Shown: one piece after another, positions 23,488 to 34,787 of the stretch
Position numbering within the stretch: the stretch's first letter is position 1
Layout: the number at the start of each line of letters is the position of its first letter
Assembly: GCF_000767165.1 (NCBI RefSeq)
Contig: NZ_AXCZ01000007.1
Span: 1-37,234, forward strand
Source of the DNA: Cellulomonas bogoriensis 69B4 = DSM 16987
GTDB lineage: Bacteria; Actinomycetota; Actinomycetes; Actinomycetales; Cellulomonadaceae
Reading direction: 5' to 3'
Length of the DNA: 37,234 bases
The notes under the pieces: model-generated
The model's database searches: none
Told to the model about the DNA's origin: nothing
The model's input: only the letters and a program-made list of their open reading frames with translations
Translations under genes and position numbers: made by a program

Positions 23488-23512
23488 TAGGATGTATCTT
23501 GACATCGAGATA
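23488..23512 (+). promoter_or_regulatory. acn promoter with overlapping palindromic operator
   Basis: TAGGAT (23488-23493) fits a -10 hexamer. Directly after it lies the 18-bp imperfect palindrome TATCTTGACATCGAGATA (23495-23512; seven of nine base pairs match), which would overlap the transcription start. This is an AT-rich island in a GC-rich background and fits a repressor site. The regulator is not identified. Confidence 0.5.
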
Positions 23513-23520
23513 ACCGCGCC

Positions 23521-23587
23521 GGTCCGGGCAGGCGAGCCCGCGGCGCCTGCCGGTGGACCCGGCACATGACGGCGGCACGAGCCGTCA
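23521..23587 (+). promoter_or_regulatory. Two hairpins in the aconitase 5' leader
   Basis: GGTCC (23521-23525) pairs with GGACC (23555-23559) outside an 8-bp stem GGCAGGCG/CGCCTGCC (23527-23534 with 23544-23551). A second perfect 7-bp stem TGACGGC/GCCGTCA (23567-23573 with 23581-23587) follows with a 7-base loop, ending 16 bases before the ribosome binding site. No known riboswitch class is recognised. Confidence 0.35.
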
Positions 23588-23615
23588 CGGTCACACAGCG
23601 AGGTGAGGAGCCATC

Positions 23616-26435
<2,820 letters not shown>

Positions 26436-26441
26436 TCCACG

Positions 26442-26479
26442 GACCGGCAGGGCACCCCGGACGGGGCGCCCTGCCGGTC
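26442..26479. terminator. Bidirectional hairpin terminator acn / amidotransferase
   Basis: A perfect 12-bp outer stem (GACCGGCAGGGC at 26442-26453, GCCCTGCCGGTC at 26468-26479) encloses a further CCCC/GGGG pairing. It lies 6 bases after the acn stop and 4 bases before the end of the convergent gene, so it can serve both. Confidence 0.8.
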
Positions 26480-26483
26480 ACCG

Positions 26484-27194
26484 TCAGGCGCGGGCCGCGA
26501 CCGCTTCGACGAACGCGGCCAGCCCGGTGAGTGCGTGAGGCACCAGACCGGGCAGGGTGCGCCGGGCGTCGGCCCGCACCTGTGCCACGACGGCGGGGTC
26601 GACCCCGTCGGTCATCGCGGGCTCACCCAGCCACGTACCCAGGAGCTCCTCGTCGACCTCGACGTGGAACTGCAGCCCCACCGCGCTGCCCGCCCGGAAG
26701 GCCTGCACCGGTGTGGTCGAGGTGGAGGCGAGCAGCGTGGACGACGGTGGCAGACCCACCGCGTCACCGTGCCAGTGCAGCACCGTCGGGTCGGGGCCGA
26801 GCGGACCCAGCACAGGGTCGGGGGCCCGGACGTCGACGGGCGCGAACCCGATCTCGGTGCCGTGCCGGTGGTGGAGGTCCGCGCCCAGGGCGACGGCCAG
26901 CAGCTGCATCCCCAGGCACACCCCGAGCACCGGTACGTGTGCCTGGACCGCCTCAGCGAGCAACCGGCGCTCGGCGGGCAGGCCCGGGTGTGACAGGTCG
27001 TCGTCGGCGGACATCGGGCCGCCCATGACCACCAGCCCCGCGAGGCTCGATGCACGGGGGAGCGCCGCGTCGGCGTCGTCCAGCACGGTCCGCGTGTGCA
27101 CCGGGACACCGACGGCGTGGTGGGACACGGCGACCGCCACCAGGCCGGGTCCCTCCCACGGAGCGTGCTGCAGGACGAGCAGAGGGCGTCTCAC
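26484..27194 (-). CDS. Class I glutamine amidotransferase (GMP synthase-like)
   Basis: A 236-residue free-standing class I amidotransferase. The nucleophile is Cys93 in VLGVCLGMQLLAVALG. The triad is completed by His177 and Glu179 in GLQFHVEVDEE. The oxyanion region is LAGLVVMGGPMSADDD. There is no synthetase domain, so the ammonia acceptor or substrate (for example a gamma-glutamyl compound) is unknown. GTG 27194 overlaps the Nudix stop as GTGA, so it is translationally coupled as the last gene of the guaB1 operon. The frame is open further upstream, but inside the Nudix gene. Confidence 0.87.
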   Translation of the reverse strand: MRRPLLVLQHAPWEGPGLVAVAVSHHAVGVPVHTRTVLDDADAALPRASSLAGLVVMGGPMSADDDLSHPGLPAERRLLAEAVQAHVPVLGVCLGMQLLAVALGADLHHRHGTEIGFAPVDVRAPDPVLGPLGPDPTVLHWHGDAVGLPPSSTLLASTSTTPVQAFRAGSAVGLQFHVEVDEELLGTWLGEPAMTDGVDPAVVAQVRADARRTLPGLVPHALTGLAAFVEAVAARA

Positions 27195-27913
27195 GACCGC
27201 ACCCCACCGGCGGTGCCCGGCGGTGGCGGGGGCACCGGCACCGGGCGGTGGGCGTCCCACGGGCGGGACCAGCCGACGGCGTCGAGCACGCGGTCCAGGA
27301 CGTAGGCGGTGAAGCCCCACACCAGCAGGTCGCCGACGTCGGAGGGCACCTGGAAGGCGGGGCCCACCGGGCCGCGGCCAGGCAGCGTCCCGGTCCCGCG
27401 GTGGTCGGGGTCGACGAGCGCGTCCACGGGACACCGGACCACGTGCGCGGACTCCCGGGGGTCCACGGCGTGCACGGGTGACGGGCGCGTCCACCACCCC
27501 AGGACGGGGGTCACCAGGTGCCGGCTGACGGCGACCGGGAGCTCGCCCAACGTGCCGAGCACCTCGACCCCGCTGGGGTCCAGGCCCGTCTCCTCACGCG
27601 CCTCGCGCAGGGCGGCGTCGACGGCACCGGTGTCCTGGGGGTCGACGCGACCGCCCGGGAACGCCACCTGCCCCGCGTGGTGGTTCAGGTTCGCGGCCCG
27701 CCCCACCAGGAGCACGTCGACGTCCGGACCGCGCTGCGACCGAGACGGTGGCTCCGGCGGGTCCGAAGGCGCTGCTGCGGCGTGACCGAACAGCACCAGG
27801 ACAGCCGCGGCACGTGCCCCGGGTGCGTGGGGGAGACCGGGCCACACCACGCCCGTGCGGGCGAGCTCGACCAGCGCCTGACGGGGCCCGTCCTGGCCCG
27901 CGTCGGCCGCCAC
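27191..27913 (-). CDS. Nudix hydrolase, probable CoA pyrophosphatase
   Basis: A 240-residue Nudix protein. The signature LNHHAGQVAFPGGRVD (about 76-91) precedes AALREAREETGLD (100-112). The H-A-G-Q-V-A-F-P-G-G lead-in is typical of the NUDT7/NudL-type coenzyme A diphosphatases. Substrate assignment is by that motif only. An N-terminal helical region (to 35) and a Pro-rich C-terminal tail lie outside the fold. GTG 27913 starts 5 bases after the guaB1 stop, with GGTGAGGG just before it, and the stop is overlapped by the amidotransferase start. Confidence 0.85.
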   Translation of the reverse strand: MAADAGQDGPRQALVELARTGVVWPGLPHAPGARAAAVLVLFGHAAAAPSDPPEPPSRSQRGPDVDVLLVGRAANLNHHAGQVAFPGGRVDPQDTGAVDAALREAREETGLDPSGVEVLGTLGELPVAVSRHLVTPVLGWWTRPSPVHAVDPRESAHVVRCPVDALVDPDHRGTGTLPGRGPVGPAFQVPSDVGDLLVWGFTAYVLDRVLDAVGWSRPWDAHRPVPVPPPPPGTAGGVRS

Positions 27914-27917
27914 GCCC

Positions 27918-29381
<1,464 letters not shown>

Positions 29382-29434
29382 CGACGCGGGGTCGCGCACG
29401 CCGCTTACGCCTCGCTGCGCCCTGGGCGGAGCCG

Positions 29435-29446
29435 TACGATGACCGG
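29435..29446 (+). promoter_or_regulatory. -10 element for leaderless dxs transcript
   Basis: TACGAT (29435-29440) is a near-consensus -10 hexamer and ends 6 bases before ATG 29447. No ribosome binding site is present. Confidence 0.6.
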
Positions 29447-31330
29447 ATGGCCTTCCTGCCCCGCATCACCTCGCCCGCGGACGTGCGAGGTCTGCGCCCC
29501 GCCCAGCTCGACGAGCTCGCGCGGGAGGTCCGGCGGTTCCTGGTGGCGTCGGTGTCCCGCACCGGTGGTCACCTGGGGCCGAACCTGGGTGTGGTCGAGC
29601 TCACCCTCGCGCTGCACCGGGTCTTCGAGTCCCCCCGGGACACCATGGTGTTCGACACCGGCCACCAGTCCTACGTCCACAAGATCCTCACCGGGCGCAC
29701 CGACTTCTCCGAGCTGCGTCAGCGCGGGGGCCTGTCGGGCTACCCGAGCCGTGAGGAGTCCGAGCACGACGTGGTCGAGAACTCCCACGCCTCGACGGCG
29801 CTGTCGTGGGCCGACGGGATCGCCAAGGCGCATGCCCTGAGCGGAGCTGACCGGCACGTGGTCGCGGTCATCGGCGACGGAGCGCTGACCGGTGGCATGG
29901 CGTGGGAGGCGCTGAACAACATCGCCGCCGGTCAGGACCGCCGGCTGGTGGTGGTGGTCAACGACAACGGCCGCTCCTACGACCCCACCATCGGCGGGCT
30001 GGCGCACCACCTGGACACCCTGCGCACCACGCGCGGTTACGAGAACTTCCTGGCGTGGGGCAAGCGGACGCTGCGCCGGTCCGGCCCGCCGGGGCGGTTC
30101 GCCTACGGTGCGCTGCACGGCCTGAAGAAGGGCATCAAGGACGTCGTCGCCCCCCAGGGCATGTTCGAGGACCTCGGCATCAAGTACATCGGACCCGTCG
30201 ACGGGCACGACGTGGTGGCCGTGGAGCAGGCGCTGCGGCGGGCGAAGGCGTTCGGTGGCCCGGTGATCGTCCACGTGATCACCGAGAAGGGCCGCGGGTA
30301 CGTCCCCGCGGAGCAGGACGTGGCCGACCGCTTCCACGCCGTCGGCCGGATCCACCCGGAGACCGGCCTGCCGGTGGCCCCGTCGAGGTTCGGCTGGACG
30401 TCGGTGTTCGCCGACGAGATGGTCAAGGTCGGGCGTCGCCGTCCGGACGTGGTCGCGATCACCGCCGCGATGCTGCAGCCGGTGGGTCTCGCGCCGTTCG
30501 CCGCGGAGTTCCCGGGGCGGACGTTCGACGTGGGCATCGCCGAGCAGCACGCGGTGACGTCGGCCGCGGGGATGGCGTTCGCCGGCCTGCACCCCGTGGT
30601 GGCCGTCTACGCCACGTTCCTCAACCGCGCGTTCGACCAGGTCCTGATGGACGTCGCCCTGCACAAGGCGGGGGTCACGTTCGTGCTGGATCGTGCCGGC
30701 ATCACCGGGGACGACGGGGCCAGCCACAACGGCATGTGGGACATGGCCCTGCTCCGGCTCGTCCCCGGCCTGCACCTGGCGGCGCCCCGGGACGAGCCCA
30801 CGCTGCGTGAGGCGTTGCGGTCGGCGCTCGACGTGGACGACGCGCCGAGCGTGGTGCGGTACCCCAAGGGCCCGCTCCCGGAGGCGGTCGAGGCGCTCGA
30901 GCAGCTCGACGGTGTGGACGTCCTGGCCCGCGAGGGCTCGACCGGGCCGTCCGTGCTGGTCGTGGGGGTGGGCCCGATGGCCCATGTCGCGATCGAGGTG
31001 GCCAGGATCGTGGGTCAGGAGGGTGTGTCGGCGACGGCCGTCGACCCGCGGTGGGTGCTGCCCGTTCCGAGCAGTCTGGTGAAGCTGGCGGGGGAGCACG
31101 AGCGGGTCGTGGTCATCGAGGACGGCCTGGTCGAGGGCGGCGTCGGTGCGTTGCTCGCGCAGCGGTGCGGCGAGGCCGGGATCGGTGTCCCGGTGCAGCC
31201 GTTCGGCATCCCTGCGGTGTTCCTGGACCACGCCTCGAGGGCACAGATCATCGAGGACCTGCGTCTCAGGGCCGAGGACGTGGCACGGGACGTGCTGCGG
31301 TCCGCCGGCCACGGCAGGCAGGGGACGTGA
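29447..31330 (+). CDS. dxs: 1-deoxy-D-xylulose-5-phosphate synthase
   Basis: A 627-residue thiamine-diphosphate enzyme that condenses pyruvate and glyceraldehyde-3-phosphate, the first step of the MEP isoprenoid pathway. Motifs: [20 protein letters not shown] (substrate/TPP His), [34 protein letters not shown] (TPP motif, Asp144), [24 protein letters not shown] with catalytic Glu366, [18 protein letters not shown], and a transketolase C-terminal domain ([16 protein letters not shown]). Length is typical. No close partner gene is present; pflB follows 109 bp downstream with its own promoter. The start follows a -10 element, implying a leaderless mRNA. Confidence 0.96.
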   Translation: MAFLPRITSPADVRGLRPAQLDELAREVRRFLVASVSRTGGHLGPNLGVVELTLALHRVFESPRDTMVFDTGHQSYVHKILTGRTDFSELRQRGGLSGYPSREESEHDVVENSHASTALSWADGIAKAHALSGADRHVVAVIGDGALTGGMAWEALNNIAAGQDRRLVVVVNDNGRSYDPTIGGLAHHLDTLRTTRGYENFLAWGKRTLRRSGPPGRFAYGALHGLKKGIKDVVAPQGMFEDLGIKYIGPVDGHDVVAVEQALRRAKAFGGPVIVHVITEKGRGYVPAEQDVADRFHAVGRIHPETGLPVAPSRFGWTSVFADEMVKVGRRRPDVVAITAAMLQPVGLAPFAAEFPGRTFDVGIAEQHAVTSAAGMAFAGLHPVVAVYATFLNRAFDQVLMDVALHKAGVTFVLDRAGITGDDGASHNGMWDMALLRLVPGLHLAAPRDEPTLREALRSALDVDDAPSVVRYPKGPLPEAVEALEQLDGVDVLAREGSTGPSVLVVGVGPMAHVAIEVARIVGQEGVSATAVDPRWVLPVPSSLVKLAGEHERVVVIEDGLVEGGVGALLAQRCGEAGIGVPVQPFGIPAVFLDHASRAQIIEDLRLRAEDVARDVLRSAGHGRQGT

Positions 31331-31344
31331 CGGACCTCACGTCC
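31323..31344 (+). terminator. Possible short hairpin terminator at dxs end
   Basis: GGACGTGA (31323-31330, which includes the dxs TGA) can pair with TCACGTCC (31337-31344) over a 6-base loop. The stem is short and has no T-tract, so it is a candidate only. Confidence 0.4.
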
Positions 31345-31387
31345 GGGGTGTCCGGGTGGAGCCGAAGGTCCCAGGTCGTCCCATGAC

Positions 31388-31407
31388 TGACGGCGTAGCG
31401 TCATAGT
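31388..31407 (+). promoter_or_regulatory. pflB promoter region with 5-6-5 palindrome
   Basis: TGACG-N6-CGTCA (31388-31403) is a perfect 5-bp inverted repeat with a 6-base spacer, the geometry of CRP/FNR-family sites, although the half-sites are not the classical TGTGA or TTGAT. It overlaps the -10 candidates TAGCGT (31396-31401) and CATAGT (31402-31407), about 35 bases upstream of the start. Confidence 0.4.
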
Positions 31408-31439
31408 TACTGGAGCCCTACCACGAGGAGCGCAGTTCC

Positions 31440-33719
31440 ATGGCCATCACCGCAGACCACGGCGCAGCGGTCACCCCGCAGCCGCAGAGCACCGCCCCAG
31501 CCTGGCGAGGTTTCGTCACCGGTCCGTGGCAGGACCACGTCGACGTGCGGGACTTCATCCAGCGCAACTACACCCCCTACACCGGGGACGCGTCGTTCCT
31601 GGCAGGCGCGACCGAGCGGACCACCAAGGTGTGGGGTCACCTGCTCGCGATGTTCCCGGAGGAGCGCGCCAAGGGGATCTACGACGTCGACGTCGAGAAC
31701 CCGGCCTCGATCACGGCCCACGCACCGGGGTACATCTCCAAGGGCGACGAGCTGATCGTCGGCCTGCAGACCGACGCGCCGCTCAAGCGGGCGATCATGC
31801 CGTACGGCGGCTGGCGGATGGTCGAGAACGCCCTCAAGACCTACGGCTACGAGCCCGACCCCGAGGTCAAGCGGATCTTCACCGAGTACCGCAAGACCCA
31901 CAACGAGGGTGTCTTCGACGTCTACCCGCCCGACGTGCGGGCCGCGCGCAGCTCCCACCTGATCACGGGCCTGCCGGACGCCTACGGCCGTGGCCGGATC
32001 ATCGGTGACTACCGCCGGGTGGCCCTCTACGGGGTCGACGCCCTGATCGAGGCGAAGCGCCTGGAGCGTGCCGAGCTCGACATGGAGCGGTCGACCGAGG
32101 ACGTCATCCGGGAGCGTGAGGAGCTGGCCGAGCAGGTCCGGGCGCTCGGTGAGCTGAAGCAGATGGCCGCGGCCTACGGTTACGACATCTCGGGACCGGC
32201 GACCAACGCCCACGAGGCCATCCAGTGGCTCTACTTCGCCTACCTCGCCGCGGTCAAGGAGCAGAACGGTGCGGCGATGTCCTTGGGTCGCACCTCGACC
32301 TTCATCGACGTCTACATCGAGCGGGACCTGGCGGCCGGCGTCCTCACCGAGGAGCAGGCGCAGGAGCTGATCGACGACTTCGTCATCAAGCTGCGGATCG
32401 TGCGGTTCCTGAGGACCCCCGAGTACGACGCGCTCTTCTCCGGGGACCCGACGTGGGTGACCGAGTCGATCGCCGGTGTCGGTGAGGACGGTCGCCCGCT
32501 GGTGACGCGGTCCTCGTTCCGCTACCTGCAGACGCTCTACAACCTGGGCCCTGCGCCGGAGCCGAACCTGACGGTGCTGTGGAGCCACAAGCTGCCCGAG
32601 GGGTTCAAGCGGTTCTGCGCGCAGGTCTCGATCGACACCTCCGCCATCCAGTACGAGTCCGACGAGCTCATCCGTCCGGCCTGGGGCGACGACGCGGCGA
32701 TCGCCTGCTGCGTCTCCGCGATGCGGGTCGGCAAGCAGATGCAGTTCTTCGGTGCCCGCGTCAACCTCGCCAAGGCGTTGCTCTACGCGATCAACGGTGG
32801 GCGTGACGAGGTGTCGGGCAAGCAGGTCGCACCCGCGTCGATGCCGATCTCGGGCGAGGTGCTGGACTACGACGAGGTGTACGGGGCCTTCGACACGCTG
32901 CTGGACTGGTTGGCGCAGACGTACGTGGACGCGCTGAACTGCATCCACTGGTCGCACGACAAGTACGCCTACGAGCGGATCGAGATGGCCCTGCACGACC
33001 GGGCGATCCTGCGGACCCTGGCATGTGGCATCGCAGGCCTGTCGGTCGCCGCGGACTCGCTCTCGGCGATCAAGTACGCGACCGTGCGTCCGGTGCGCGA
33101 CGAGACCGGCCTGGTGGTCGACTACCAGATCGAGGGCGAGTTCCCGACGTACGGCAACGACGACGACCGCGTCGACGCGATCGCGGTCGAGCTGGTCCGC
33201 TCGTTCATGGAGAAGGTCCGGCGGCAGCCGACCTACCGGGGTGCGCTGCACACCCAGTCGGTGCTGACCATCACCTCGAACGTGGTGTACGGCAAGCACA
33301 CGGGCAACACCCCCGACGGTCGGCGGGCGGGGGAGTCCTTCGCCCCCGGTGCCAACCCGATGAACGGCCGCGACACCCACGGGATGCTCGCCAGCGCCCT
33401 CTCGGTCGCCAAGCTGCCCTACGACGACGCGATGGACGGGATCTCACTGACCTCGACCGTCGTCCCGTCCGGGCTGGGCCGGGACCGCAAGGAGCAGGTG
33501 ACCAACCTGGTCGGCCTGCTGGACGGGTACAACGTGTCCAACGGGTTCCACGTCAACATCAACGTCCTCAACCGGGAGACCCTCGAGGACGCGATGGAGA
33601 ACCCGGAGAAGTACCCGCAGCTGACGATCCGGGTGTCGGGGTACGCCGTGAACTTCGTGCGGCTGACCCGTGAGCAGCAGCTCGACGTGCTCTCGCGGAC
33701 GTTCCACGGCGGCATGTGA
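31440..33719 (+). CDS. pflB: Formate C-acetyltransferase (pyruvate formate-lyase)
   Basis: A 759-residue glycyl-radical enzyme that cleaves pyruvate with CoA to acetyl-CoA and formate during anaerobic growth. The catalytic pair is Cys423-Cys424 in [17 protein letters not shown]. The glycyl radical site is Gly734 in [19 protein letters not shown]. Other hallmarks are YKHTGN-type [18 protein letters not shown] and [19 protein letters not shown]. Length matches true PFL rather than the longer diol or choline lyases. The Gly radical must be installed by the activase encoded 150 bp downstream. ATG 31440 has GAGGAG 9 bases upstream, unlike its leaderless neighbours. A palindrome at the promoter suggests oxygen or redox control (inference). 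Confidence 0.97.
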   Translation: MAITADHGAAVTPQPQSTAPAWRGFVTGPWQDHVDVRDFIQRNYTPYTGDASFLAGATERTTKVWGHLLAMFPEERAKGIYDVDVENPASITAHAPGYISKGDELIVGLQTDAPLKRAIMPYGGWRMVENALKTYGYEPDPEVKRIFTEYRKTHNEGVFDVYPPDVRAARSSHLITGLPDAYGRGRIIGDYRRVALYGVDALIEAKRLERAELDMERSTEDVIREREELAEQVRALGELKQMAAAYGYDISGPATNAHEAIQWLYFAYLAAVKEQNGAAMSLGRTSTFIDVYIERDLAAGVLTEEQAQELIDDFVIKLRIVRFLRTPEYDALFSGDPTWVTESIAGVGEDGRPLVTRSSFRYLQTLYNLGPAPEPNLTVLWSHKLPEGFKRFCAQVSIDTSAIQYESDELIRPAWGDDAAIACCVSAMRVGKQMQFFGARVNLAKALLYAINGGRDEVSGKQVAPASMPISGEVLDYDEVYGAFDTLLDWLAQTYVDALNCIHWSHDKYAYERIEMALHDRAILRTLACGIAGLSVAADSLSAIKYATVRPVRDETGLVVDYQIEGEFPTYGNDDDRVDAIAVELVRSFMEKVRRQPTYRGALHTQSVLTITSNVVYGKHTGNTPDGRRAGESFAPGANPMNGRDTHGMLASALSVAKLPYDDAMDGISLTSTVVPSGLGRDRKEQVTNLVGLLDGYNVSNGFHVNINVLNRETLEDAMENPEKYPQLTIRVSGYAVNFVRLTREQQLDVLSRTFHGGM

Positions 33720-33725
33720 GGCACG

Positions 33726-33749
33726 CTCGCCAGGTCCCGACCTGGTGAG
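33726..33749 (+). terminator. First of two tandem hairpins after pflB
   Basis: CTCGCCAGGT (33726-33735) pairs with ACCTGGTGAG (33740-33749), ten pairs with one G-U, and a CCCG tetraloop. It begins 7 bases after the pflB stop and overlaps the second hairpin by two bases, so the two may compete or stack. Confidence 0.5.
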
Positions 33750-33791
33750 GACGGCGGGGTGCGGGGCGTGGTGCCCGCACCCCGCCGTCCT
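33748..33791 (+). terminator. Strong 18-bp hairpin between pflB and pflA
   Basis: AGGACGGCGGGGTGCGGG (33748-33765) and CCCGCACCCCGCCGTCCT (33774-33791) are perfect complements with an 8-base loop, the strongest hairpin in the window. It probably ends or strongly attenuates pflB transcription, keeping pflA expression low relative to the lyase, or protects the pflB 3' end. Confidence 0.8.
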
Positions 33792-33824
33792 GCGTCCGGG
33801 CTCAGCCCCGGCCACACCGGTGAC

Positions 33825-33839
33825 ATTCGTCCTACGAAT
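33825..33839 (+). promoter_or_regulatory. Palindrome upstream of pflA
   Basis: ATTCGT-CCT-ACGAAT is a perfect 6-bp inverted repeat with a 3-base spacer, 30 bases before the pflA ATG, in an unusually AT-rich spot. It overlaps possible -10 sequences (TACGAA, GAATAG). It fits an operator for an unidentified regulator and supports a separate pflA promoter. Confidence 0.45.
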
Positions 33840-33869
33840 AGGCGCCCCTGACGGTGGCAGAGTGGAGAC

Positions 33870-34757
33870 ATGAGCACCGCGACGAGCCGCAGGACGGACG
33901 AGGGCGCACCCATCGTCGAGCTGGGCGTGCCCGTGGTCGGTGGCGCCCGTGGCCGGGCCGCTGCCGGCACAGCCGGCCTCGAGACCAGCGACGCGACCCG
34001 TGCCGAGCGGTTCGCCCAGATGCGGGCCGGTGAGCTCGGGTCGCTGCACTCCTGGGAGCTGGTCACCGCCGTCGACGGCCCCGGGACCAGGTTCACGATG
34101 TTCCTGTCGGGCTGCCCGCTGCGCTGCCTGTACTGCCACAACCCCGACACCATGGAGATGCGGCGTGGCGAGCCGGTGACCGCGGACGAGATCCTCGCGC
34201 GCCTCGCACGCTACCGCGGGGTGTTCACCGTCACCGGCGGTGGCCTCACGATCTCGGGTGGCGAGCCGCTCATGCAGCCCGCTTTCGTCGCGCGGATCCT
34301 GCGCGGCGCCAAGGACCTCGGCATCCACACGGCGATGGACACCTCCGGCTACCTAGGCGCGCACTGCACCGACGAGATGCTGGCCGACCTGGACCTGGTG
34401 CTCCTGGACGTGAAGTCCGGAATCCCCGAGACCTACAAGAAGGTCACCGGACGGGACCTGCAGCCCACTCTCGACTTCGGCCGACGGGTCGCGGACGGCG
34501 GCACCGAGATCTGGGTACGGTTCGTGCTGGTCCCAGGCCTGACGGACGCCCCGGAGAACGTCGCTGCGGTCGCCGACTACGTCTCCTCCCTGGCGACGGT
34601 CTCACGGGTCGAGGTCCTGCCCTTCCACCAGATGGGACGCGACAAGTGGGAGTCCCTCGGGCTCAGGTACGAGCTGGGGGACACCGAGCCCCCCTCGCCC
34701 GACCTCGTCCAGCGCGTCCGTGAGCAGTTCCGTGAGCGCGGCCTGACGGTCTTCTGA
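33870..34757 (+). CDS. pflA: Pyruvate formate-lyase activating enzyme (radical SAM)
   Basis: A 295-residue radical SAM protein that abstracts hydrogen from the PFL glycine. The cluster motif is Cys82-x3-Cys86-x2-Cys89 in GCPLRCLYCHNPDTM. Further family signatures are TGGGLTISGGEPLMQ, GIHTAMDTSGYLG, DLVLLDVKSG, VRFVLVPGLTDAPENV and VEVLPFHQMGRDKWESLG. It carries about 55 extra residues before the conserved SLHSWELVTAVDGPGTRF, rich in Ala/Gly/Thr and probably disordered. ATG 33870 has GGAG 2 bases upstream, which is close. An in-frame ATG near residue 51 would remove the extension and cannot be excluded. A perfect 18-bp hairpin separates it from pflB. Confidence 0.95.
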   Translation: MSTATSRRTDEGAPIVELGVPVVGGARGRAAAGTAGLETSDATRAERFAQMRAGELGSLHSWELVTAVDGPGTRFTMFLSGCPLRCLYCHNPDTMEMRRGEPVTADEILARLARYRGVFTVTGGGLTISGGEPLMQPAFVARILRGAKDLGIHTAMDTSGYLGAHCTDEMLADLDLVLLDVKSGIPETYKKVTGRDLQPTLDFGRRVADGGTEIWVRFVLVPGLTDAPENVAAVADYVSSLATVSRVEVLPFHQMGRDKWESLGLRYELGDTEPPSPDLVQRVREQFRERGLTVF

Positions 34758-34787
34758 CGGAGCGGCCTGCGCCGGACGGGACGCCGG

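Noticed and set aside
31331-31439. Rex (NADH-sensing) operator upstream of pflB
   Set aside because: I looked for a TTGTGAA...TTCACAA-like site and found none. Only the TGACG-N6-CGTCA palindrome is present.
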